Assembly: GCA_024234955.1 (NCBI GenBank) | Contig: JACKNK010000004.1 | Location: 345,001-370,932 of the forward strand | Source: Gammaproteobacteria bacterium | Lineage (GTDB): Bacteria; Pseudomonadota; Gammaproteobacteria; JACKNK01 | DNA: 25,932 bases | Reading direction: 5' to 3' | In this document: positions 5,973 to 12,504 of the stretch, piece after piece | How the letters are laid out: each line of letters starts with the position of its first letter | How positions within the stretch are numbered: position 1 is the first letter of the stretch | The notes under the pieces: model-generated | Told to the model about the DNA's origin: nothing | The model's database searches: none | Seen by the model: the letters and a program-made list of their open reading frames with translations, nothing else | Made by a program: the position numbers and the translations under genes

Positions 5973-8240
5973 TTAACGCCCTGCGCGTACCAAACCACCG
6001 AGCCCAAGTTCCTCGATCGCGCCCGAAAGCAGGAATCGGATCGTCACCGCGTCATCCTGCCCATACATGTCTTCGAGCAGTTCCACCGCATCGCGCCGAT
6101 TGGCTTTACGAATCACATGCTTGATGCGCGCAACGCTGGCACCGCTAACGCTGAGTTTGTCTACCCCCAAGCCGATCAGCATCAGTACGGCGACCGGGTC
6201 TTCCGCCATCTCACCGCACACACTGACTGTGCGCCCATAACGGTGCGCGCCGTCCACGATCGCTTCGATCGCACGCAACACCGACGGATGCAAATGGTCA
6301 TAAAGCTCCGCTACGCGCTCGTTATTACGATCCACCGCAAGCAGGTACTGGGTCAGGTCGTTCGTACCAATCGAGATGAAATCGACCCGCTGAGCCAGAC
6401 GATCTATGGCATAGACCGCCGAAGGCACCTCGATCATCACCCCCACCTGATACGGCTCGACTTCGCCATATTCCTCAATCAATTCCCGACGGGCACGGGC
6501 GAGCAGATTCAAACACTGGTCCAGCTCTGACACCCCGGAAATCATCGGGAACATGATCTGCAGATTCCCGAGCCCCGCGTTCGCACGCAGCATCGCGCGC
6601 AGCTGAATCATGAAAATATCCGGATGATCCAGGGTGACACGCACCCCGCGCCAACCCAGAAACGGATTCGCTTCACTGATGGGCAGATAGGGCAAGACTT
6701 TGTCGCCACCGACATCCAGCGTTCGCAGGGTGACGGTGGCCGGGTGACAAACCTCAAGCACCTGGCGATAAAGACGGACTTGCTCCTCCTCGCCGGGAAA
6801 TCGGTCGCGCACCAGAAACGGGAATTCGGTGCGGTACAGCCCGACACCTTGTGCGCCACTGTCCGCCAGATTGACCGTCTCCGCCTGAAGGCCTGCGTTG
6901 ATGAAGACGGAGACCTGGCAGGCGTCGGTGGTCTCTGCCGGGAGATGACGATCGCGGGCCAACTCCGCGCTCAGCGCCGCCTCTTCCCGTGCCAGTTCCT
7001 GGAAGTCGGCGAGAATGGCACGCGATGGCGATACATAAACCCGGCCAGCGTAACCATCAACCACGACCTCACTGCCTTCCAACTGGCCCACGGGCAGATC
7101 CTCAACGCCCATGACCGCCGGAATTCCCATGGCACGACAAAGGATCGCCACATGCGAAAAGCCCGAACCATGAGCCGAGATCACGCCGACACAACGATCC
7201 GGCGGCACCTGCGCAAGCTGAACGGCGGTGATCTCCTCACCGACCAGCACGGTACGTCGTGGGTATTCACGCTGCCCTTTTTCGCCTGCCTGCAGGTGCG
7301 TCAGCAACAAGCGCCCCAGATCGCGCACATCGCTGGCGCGCTCACGCAGATACGGGTCGCTGATCGCCTCAAAGGCAGCGACATGTTCGCGCACCGTGTC
7401 ACGCAAGGCACTCGGCGCCCACTGTCCAGAACGGATTCGATCGATCGTGCCTTGTACAAGGCTGTCCGAGGAGACCATCGCCGCGTAGGCATCGAACAAG
7501 GCGCGCTCCTCGGCACCCAGGCGTCCACCCACATCCCGGCCCAGCGCCGCGACTTCGTCTCGAACCGTCTGCACGACTTGCTCGAACTGAGCGATTTCCT
7601 GTCCGACGTGATTCGGGGCACGCTCCGGAACCGAGTCCAGGTCCGCCGGCGGATACACCACAAGGACCTTGCCGGTGGCGACACCCGGCGCGCCACCCAG
7701 TCCAAACAAGGGTCGGTTGCCCCCGCTTGGCTCCTCACGCAGAGCGATCACCTCGGACAAGGTCTCGACGTGTCCGATCGCATCCGCGAGGCGCCACGCC
7801 AGCGTCAGCAGCAGATCAACCTCTTCTTCGACGAACTCGCGCATGGCGCGCTGACGAACCACCAGCACACCAATGACACGTCGATGCCGCAAAACCGGCA
7901 CACCGAGAAATCCGTGAAAACGCTCTTCGCCCGTTTCCGCCAGGAACAGGTAGCGCGGATGCCCGGTCGCCTCCTCCAGATTCACCGGTTCGCTGCGTTC
8001 CGCAACCAGGCCAACCAGGCCTTGACTCGAACGCATCCGAACTTTTCCCACCGCCTCCTTTCGCAGTCCGTCGGTGGCCATGAGCACGAACTCATCGCGT
8101 TCAAAGTCGCGCAGATAGACCGAGCACACATCCACCGTCATCACCGCCTTGACATCGGTGACCACGATTTTCAACGCCGTACCCAGATCGGGCGCAGCAT
8201 TGACCTTTTCAACGATGTCCCTCAGGACCTCGGACGACAT
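5973..8240 (-). CDS. ptsP: Phosphoenolpyruvate-protein phosphotransferase PtsP (EI-Ntr)
   Basis: First enzyme of the nitrogen-related phosphotransferase system: it autophosphorylates from PEP and passes phosphate to NPr, then EIIA-Ntr, regulating K+ transport, nitrogen and envelope responses. The 755-aa protein has an N-terminal GAF domain (about 17–160), a PEP-utiliser N-terminal helical domain (about 180–310), the swivelling phosphohistidine domain with H363 in HGSGFSHVAILCRAMGIP, and a TIM-barrel PEP-binding domain (about 430–735) with MIEVPSAV and the C-terminal VCGEMAED cysteine motif. The frame extends to a GTG at 8261, but the ATG at 8240 gives the family-typical SSEVLRDIVEKV start. 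It follows rppH by 63 nt, the conserved rppH–ptsP order. Confidence 0.96.
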   Translation of the reverse strand: MSSEVLRDIVEKVNAAPDLGTALKIVVTDVKAVMTVDVCSVYLRDFERDEFVLMATDGLRKEAVGKVRMRSSQGLVGLVAERSEPVNLEEATGHPRYLFLAETGEERFHGFLGVPVLRHRRVIGVLVVRQRAMREFVEEEVDLLLTLAWRLADAIGHVETLSEVIALREEPSGGNRPLFGLGGAPGVATGKVLVVYPPADLDSVPERAPNHVGQEIAQFEQVVQTVRDEVAALGRDVGGRLGAEERALFDAYAAMVSSDSLVQGTIDRIRSGQWAPSALRDTVREHVAAFEAISDPYLRERASDVRDLGRLLLTHLQAGEKGQREYPRRTVLVGEEITAVQLAQVPPDRCVGVISAHGSGFSHVAILCRAMGIPAVMGVEDLPVGQLEGSEVVVDGYAGRVYVSPSRAILADFQELAREEAALSAELARDRHLPAETTDACQVSVFINAGLQAETVNLADSGAQGVGLYRTEFPFLVRDRFPGEEEQVRLYRQVLEVCHPATVTLRTLDVGGDKVLPYLPISEANPFLGWRGVRVTLDHPDIFMIQLRAMLRANAGLGNLQIMFPMISGVSELDQCLNLLARARRELIEEYGEVEPYQVGVMIEVPSAVYAIDRLAQRVDFISIGTNDLTQYLLAVDRNNERVAELYDHLHPSVLRAIEAIVDGAHRYGRTVSVCGEMAEDPVAVLMLIGLGVDKLSVSGASVARIKHVIRKANRRDAVELLEDMYGQDDAVTIRFLLSGAIEELGLGGLVRAGR

Positions 8241-8303
8241 GTGCAACTCACTTATGATCACGTTGACCCACCGCGAACGCGGCGAGCCGTGCCAACAACA
8301 GCG

Positions 8304-8861
8304 TCAACCGCGAACGCGAGTATGGGACGAACCCGAATGCTCGGGTGCCGCCTCCTTGCGTGGCGGGCGCGGGGGAATGGTCTCAGGCGCCGGAAACGCC
8401 ATCGGCGCCAATTCCCGCAGGGCGCGTTCGTAGACACGGCGCTTGAAAAACACCACATCGTCGATCGCCTCCCAGTATTCGATCCAGCGCCAACGATCGA
8501 ATTCAGGCCGATTGCACGCATCGAGTTGGAACGCGCTTTCATCGCTACGCAGCTTGAGCACGAACCACACCTGCTTCTGACCGATACACAAGGGCTTCTG
8601 GTTACGTCGCTGCAAACGCTTCGGAAGACGATAGCGCAACCAACCCCGAGTTGAGCCGCAGACTTCAACGTCGTCCGGGTTCAGGCCGGTTTCCTCTTGC
8701 AGTTCCCGATACATGGCATCGAGCGGGGTCTCGTCGGACTTGATCCCACCCTGCGGGAACTGCCAGACATTGCGGCCACAGCGCCGCGCCCAGAAGACGC
8801 GGTTGTCGGCGTTCAGCAGAACAATGCCGACGTTGGGCCGGAAGCCGTCAATATCAATCAC
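8304..8861 (-). CDS. rppH: RNA pyrophosphohydrolase RppH
   Basis: Nudix hydrolase that removes pyrophosphate from the 5' end of mRNA and so triggers RNase E-dependent decay. The 185-aa protein has a complete Nudix box from G38 to L60 (REL QEETGL core with E44, R52, E53, E56, E57). The RppH-specific segments IDIDGFRPNVGIVL, WQFPQGGI, RYRLPKRL and PEFDRWRWIEYW are also present. The open frame extends far upstream, but that part is antisense to the HAD gene and not RppH-like. GTG at 8861 restores the canonical N-terminus. The last 25 or so residues are a Pro/charged tail. It is the first gene of the rppH > ptsP > DsbD_2 > SCO unit. Confidence 0.94.
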   Translation of the reverse strand: MIDIDGFRPNVGIVLLNADNRVFWARRCGRNVWQFPQGGIKSDETPLDAMYRELQEETGLNPDDVEVCGSTRGWLRYRLPKRLQRRNQKPLCIGQKQVWFVLKLRSDESAFQLDACNRPEFDRWRWIEYWEAIDDVVFFKRRVYERALRELAPMAFPAPETIPPRPPRKEAAPEHSGSSHTRVRG

Positions 8862-8935
8862 TTGGCGCACCAGAAAGGAAAAACTGCGGGCTCGTATTCT
8901 TCCACACCGGACGTAACGGCGGCAAACCAACCGGC

Positions 8936-8965
8936 TTGCTCGCCCCGGTCGCGATTGATTAGGCT
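8936..8965 (+). promoter_or_regulatory. Candidate sigma70 promoter for the HAD phosphatase
   Basis: TTGCTC (8936–8941) and TAGGCT (8960–8965) are separated by 18 bp and end 31 bp before the HAD start codon, in the rppH/HAD divergent region. The match is moderate. Confidence 0.35.
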
Positions 8966-8996
8966 CCACCGCCCACCCCCCATCCTGGAGACCCGC

Positions 8997-9653
8997 ATGG
9001 CACTCGCGATTTTCGACCTCGACAATACCCTGCTCGACGGCGACAGCGACTACCTGTGGGGACAGTTTCTGGTCCGAAAAGGCATCGTCGATGGCCCCAG
9101 TTACACCGCTGAAAATCGACGCTTCCTTGAAGAATATGAAGCCGGGCGGCTGGATATTCAGGAATTCCTGCGTTTCCAACTGCGGCCGCTCGCCGAAAAC
9201 GACCCCAACACGCTGGCCGCCTGGCATGCCGAATACCTGCATGACGACATTCTTCCGGTGATCTTGAAGGCGGGGCGGGCACGCATTGCCGAACACGCGC
9301 GCCGTGGCGATACATTGATGATCATCACCGCAACCAATCGCTTCATCACCGGACCGATCGCGGTCGAACTCGGCATCCCCCATCTGCTTGCCACCGAGGT
9401 GGAGTTCAAGGACGGACGCTATACCGGCCATAGCACCGGAACGCCCTGCTTTCGGGAAGGCAAGGTGGAGCGTCTTCAAGAGTGGCTGGTCGAGCACGAC
9501 GCCGACCTGGAAAACAGCTGGTTCTATAGCGACTCGCACAACGATCTGCCGCTACTGAGCCAGGTCACGCATCCGATCGCGGTGGATCCAGACGCCACGC
9601 TACGGTCACATGCCCGACAAGCGGGCTGGGAAATCCTCAGCTTTCGGGATTGA
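8997..9653 (+). CDS. HAD-IB family phosphatase (SerB/CicA-like)
   Basis: 218-aa haloacid-dehalogenase-superfamily hydrolase, subfamily IB. Motif I is IFDLDNTLLDGD (nucleophile D7, acid/base D9), motif II contains the Thr of IITATN, and motif IV is SDSHNDLPLL. The cap segment between motifs I and II is helical, as in HAD-IB enzymes that act on small phosphomonoesters such as phosphoserine or histidinol phosphate. The substrate is not evident. ATG at 8997 has TGGAG about 6 nt upstream. The long upstream extension of the frame is antisense to rppH and is not part of the gene. It ends 6 bp from the convergent parA stop, with no terminator between. Confidence 0.9.
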   Translation: MALAIFDLDNTLLDGDSDYLWGQFLVRKGIVDGPSYTAENRRFLEEYEAGRLDIQEFLRFQLRPLAENDPNTLAAWHAEYLHDDILPVILKAGRARIAEHARRGDTLMIITATNRFITGPIAVELGIPHLLATEVEFKDGRYTGHSTGTPCFREGKVERLQEWLVEHDADLENSWFYSDSHNDLPLLSQVTHPIAVDPDATLRSHARQAGWEILSFRD

Positions 9654-9659
9654 GCGACG

Positions 9660-10367
9660 TCACGCGCGCGGCATCGCCACGCGGCGCACCATCTGGGCGC
9701 GCTCGGTTTCCGGCTCACGCTCGATCCAATCCAGCAGCGGACGCCAGCTTTTCAGATCGACATCGATGGTGCGGGTGTTGAGTTCATGCACGCCCAGTCC
9801 GTATTCCGCCGCCTGCACGTAATTCTGGGTGTCGCGCAACAACGCCACGAACGGGATATTCAGACTCTGCAGAAAACGCTGCAGCAACCGGAACCCCAAA
9901 GTACGTTTGCGCACCCGATTGGCGACCACGGCAACACGCACCGGGTAGGAGCGAACCTTGCCGATCAACAACAGGTCACGGATGAAATCGGATGCTGCAC
10001 GAATATCCACCGGCGACGGCTGCACCGGAATGATGATGGTATCGACGCGTTTGACCAGGTCGGCCATATCCTGACCGCGCACACCCGAAGGGGTATCGAG
10101 GACGATCCGATCCGTACCCGTCGGCACCCGTAACAACCAGGAACGGGTCACGCTGCCCAAAGACTGGTGATACGCCTCATGCCCCTCGATATGGGCGACA
10201 CCGGGCTGTTGTCTACGCGCTTTCAGCCAAGTGCTGCTGGAAGCCTGCGGATCGTAGTCGTACAGCACGGTTCCGTGCCCACGACTGGCGTAATAGGCGG
10301 CCAGATTGGTGGCGATCGTGGTCTTGCCCGACCCACCCTTTGAATTCATGACCATGACACGACGCAT
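9660..10367 (-). CDS. Orphan ParA/MinD-type ATPase
   Basis: 235-aa deviant Walker ATPase of the ParA family. The Walker A is KGGSGKTT (signature K10 and catalytic K15), the A'/switch region is LYDYDPQASSS (about 35–45), and Walker B is VLDTPSG (about 88–94). No ParB or parS-like gene or site is next to it, so chromosome segregation proper is unlikely. Such solitary ParAs position protein complexes (chemoreceptors, flagella, carboxysomes) or regulate cell-cycle processes. It resembles the solitary ParA-like proteins of pseudomonads. A GAGGG SD lies 6 nt before the ATG at 10367. Its 5' region carries two hairpins (10406–10455) and shared regulatory repeats with thyA. Confidence 0.88.
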   Translation of the reverse strand: MRRVMVMNSKGGSGKTTIATNLAAYYASRGHGTVLYDYDPQASSSTWLKARRQQPGVAHIEGHEAYHQSLGSVTRSWLLRVPTGTDRIVLDTPSGVRGQDMADLVKRVDTIIIPVQPSPVDIRAASDFIRDLLLIGKVRSYPVRVAVVANRVRKRTLGFRLLQRFLQSLNIPFVALLRDTQNYVQAAEYGLGVHELNTRTIDVDLKSWRPLLDWIEREPETERAQMVRRVAMPRA

Positions 10368-10405
10368 GAACGACCCTCGACGTCCTCAAACCCCAGTGAT
10401 GGCGC

Positions 10406-10429
10406 CCATCGCTGAAGCGATGGTTTTTT
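10406..10429 (+). terminator. Intrinsic terminator on the plus strand, antisense to the parA leader
   Basis: The 7-bp stem CCATCGC (10406–10412)/GCGATGG (10417–10423) with a TGAA loop is followed directly by six T (10424–10429). The closest plus-strand gene upstream is the HAD phosphatase, which ends 750 bp earlier, on the other side of parA. Confidence 0.7.
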
Positions 10430-10435
10430 AGATTC

Positions 10436-10455
10436 CTGTCGGGAAAACCCGACAG
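10436..10455. repeat. Second perfect hairpin in the parA leader region
   Basis: CTGTCGGG (10436–10443) and CCCGACAG (10448–10455) pair perfectly around AAAA (or UUUU on the minus strand). There is no T run on either side. Beside the terminator hairpin it gives two tandem stem-loops, like an extragenic palindromic pair; other copies would have to be sought in the genome. Confidence 0.6.
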
Positions 10456-10472
10456 CCGGTGCGCCACGAATT

Positions 10473-10619
10473 GTTAACTAGTTACACATGTTCGCATTTA
10501 GTGCAAGAGCATAGACCCATTTTCACAAGAATTTTTCGATTTACTAGTTAGTTACAGGCCTTTATTCAAGCAATACCGAGTTTCTGCCCGCAATTTGGCA
10601 CCCGACACAGACTGTTACA
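10473..10619. promoter_or_regulatory. Repeated GTTACA / ACTAGTTA motifs between parA and thyA
   Basis: GTTACA occurs at 10481–10486, 10551–10556 and 10614–10619. The first two copies are preceded by ACTAGTTA (10477–10484 and 10543–10550). The first forms a near-palindrome GTTAACTAGTTAC (10473–10485), and the third overlaps the thyA -10. This is the pattern of a regulator-binding region, but the protein is unknown. Confidence 0.35.
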
Positions 10620-10621
10620 CT
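10595..10621 (+). promoter_or_regulatory. Candidate extended -10 promoter of thyA
   Basis: TGTTACACT (10613–10621) is an extended -10, with TTGGCA (10595–10600) 15 bp upstream of the hexamer TACACT. Transcription would start near 10628, 35 nt before the ATG. Confidence 0.5.
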
Positions 10622-10662
10622 CTGCGGATTCGCAAACCGATCACCGACCTACGGATGTCGCC

Positions 10663-11457
10663 ATGCAGCAATACCTGGATCTGATGAACCACGTCCTCCA
10701 CCACGGCGACCGCAAGGAGGACCGCACGGGCACAGGTACGCTCAGCGTGTTCGGGTATCAGATGCGCTTCGATCTCAATGCGGGGTTTCCCCTGGTCACC
10801 ACCAAGCGTATTCATCTGAAATCGGTCATCCACGAATTGCTCTGGTTCCTGCAAGGCTCGACCAACATCGCCTACCTCAAGGAGAACGGGGTACGTATCT
10901 GGGATGAATGGGCAGATGAGCATGGGGAGTTGGGACCGGTCTATGGCGCCCAATGGCGCTCCTGGCCAACCGCCGATGGACGCCATATCGATCAGATCAG
11001 TGACGTGGTGCAACAGATCCGCAACAACCCGGACTCTCGCCGGCTGATCGTCTCAGCCTGGAATGTCGGCGACATCGACAACATGGCATTGCCGCCGTGC
11101 CATGCGTTTTTTCAGTTCTACGTGTGCGAGGGCAAGCTCTCCTGCCAGCTCTATCAACGCAGCGCCGACATCTTCCTCGGGGTGCCCTTCAACATCGCCT
11201 CCTACGCCTTGTTAACCGCAATGATTGCGCAAGCCTGCGGACTCGGCGTCGGCGATTTCGTGCACACCCTGGGTGATGCACACCTCTACTTGAACCACCT
11301 GGATCAAGCGCGAGAACAGCTTTCACGTTCGCCACACGCACTCCCTTCGTTACGACTCAACCCAGACGTGACCGACCTGTTCGGGTTCAGGTTCGACGAT
11401 ATAGAAATACGCAATTACCAACATCACGCACACATCGCCGCCAAGGTAGCGGTGTAG
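10663..11457 (+). CDS. thyA: Thymidylate synthase
   Basis: Converts dUMP to dTMP with methylene-tetrahydrofolate as methyl donor and reductant. The 264-aa length equals the classical E. coli-type enzyme. Visible hallmarks are RTGTGTLSVFGYQMRFDL near the N-terminus, the catalytic cysteine C146 in LPPCHAFFQFYV, the QRSADIFLGVPFNIASYALL block binding nucleotide and folate, and the conserved HLYLNH/DAHLY segment. ATG at 10663 has GGA 7 nt upstream. It is monocistronic here: parA is divergent and a polysaccharide deacetylase converges 8 bp after the stop. The common lgt–thyA pairing is absent. Confidence 0.98.
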   Translation: MQQYLDLMNHVLHHGDRKEDRTGTGTLSVFGYQMRFDLNAGFPLVTTKRIHLKSVIHELLWFLQGSTNIAYLKENGVRIWDEWADEHGELGPVYGAQWRSWPTADGRHIDQISDVVQQIRNNPDSRRLIVSAWNVGDIDNMALPPCHAFFQFYVCEGKLSCQLYQRSADIFLGVPFNIASYALLTAMIAQACGLGVGDFVHTLGDAHLYLNHLDQAREQLSRSPHALPSLRLNPDVTDLFGFRFDDIEIRNYQHHAHIAAKVAV

Positions 11458-11465
11458 GGATTTAC

Positions 11466-12410
11466 TCAGGATTGACGGAGCAGACGCGCGACGAAGCGCC
11501 ATTCATTCGTGTCCCACGGCGTAAAACGGGGAATCTGGAAAGCATCCCGCATACCTGCGTCGGGCGAGACGCCCGTGGTGAACGCCGCCTCGAAGCCCGC
11601 TTTCCTGACCAAATCGACATCTCTGGGGCCGTAATCCCGGCCCGGCTTCCCATTGGGGTACGCGAACAAACGGACCTCGGCGCCAAGAATGCGTTCCAGG
11701 CGACGCTTGCCTTCCTCGATTTCCCAGCGCGCCTCTTCGTCATTACAAAGGCTCAGGATCGGGTGACTGTGCGTGTGACTGCCAATTTCAGCGCCACCTT
11801 GGTGCAGTGCACGCAGACCCGCATCATCCAGCATCAAATCTGACGGCACATCCACCTCCGCAATTGCCGCAATACGCCGCGCAAGCTCGAGTCGTTCGTC
11901 GACCGACCGATATTTGATCTGATCAATCACCGCGTTGAACCCGGAAACCCGATCCGCATCGGAACGCAACGCGTGAAGCCCCAACCCTAGATCACGAAGA
12001 TCCAGGCGCCCTGCGTCCGATGAATCAAACGCCGCACCGATGGAATCGTTGAACATGATTCCGCCATTGAGATAGCGCGTGGTGACGAACACCGCAATCG
12101 GCACTCCGACCTTCTGAGCAATCGGTAACGCCAGTCGCAAGGTATCGGAGAAACCGTCATCGAAGGTGACACACGCTGCTCTCGCCGGCAGTGTTCCTTC
12201 TTTATATCGGGTAACGCCATCACTTAAGGACAACATGTTGAAGTGCCGCGCCAACACCATCATCTGCCACTCGAACTGACTCGCGGTCAGCCCTGGATTC
12301 ACCGCGCCAGGCACACCTCCTACGACACGGTGATACATCAACACCCGCAGTCGCGCCTTAGGCCCACCTTTTGAGAACGTTGAAACGAGCCAACGGGGCA
12401 CAGGCGTCAT
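11466..12410 (-). CDS. Polysaccharide deacetylase (NodB/CE4 family)
   Basis: 314-aa metal-dependent deacetylase, the last gene of the exopolysaccharide block. NodB motifs are TFDDGF (D84, D85), SHTHSHP (H212, H216) and YPNGKPG. The catalytic core is thus complete, but about 125 residues separate the first Asp pair from the His pair, more than twice the usual spacing, so a helical insertion (about 125–195) interrupts the fold. There is no signal peptide or clear membrane helix, so it may act on cytoplasmic lipid-linked intermediates or need another route out. GAGG lies 8 nt before ATG 12410. It is 94 bp downstream of the ligase gene. It is distinct from the DUF3473 deacetylase at 18805–19659. 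Confidence 0.88.
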   Translation of the reverse strand: MTPVPRWLVSTFSKGGPKARLRVLMYHRVVGGVPGAVNPGLTASQFEWQMMVLARHFNMLSLSDGVTRYKEGTLPARAACVTFDDGFSDTLRLALPIAQKVGVPIAVFVTTRYLNGGIMFNDSIGAAFDSSDAGRLDLRDLGLGLHALRSDADRVSGFNAVIDQIKYRSVDERLELARRIAAIAEVDVPSDLMLDDAGLRALHQGGAEIGSHTHSHPILSLCNDEEARWEIEEGKRRLERILGAEVRLFAYPNGKPGRDYGPRDVDLVRKAGFEAAFTTGVSPDAGMRDAFQIPRFTPWDTNEWRFVARLLRQS

Positions 12411-12504
12411 GAACGTTGCCTCAATGGAAACTCACAAGACGTCCATGTTGAACCCAAAACCTGGCTCCATGAGCAATGACGCCATGAATCCGGCAACCTG
12501 AGCA

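Noticed and set aside
6624..8654. 676-aa plus-strand open frame
   Set aside because: It lies antisense to ptsP and the end of rppH. Its composition (His/Arg/Gln-rich) is that of a mirror frame of a GC-rich gene, and no domain is recognisable.
8862..9539. N-terminal extension of the rppH frame
   Set aside because: It is antisense to the HAD phosphatase, and RppH homology begins only at the GTG at 8861.
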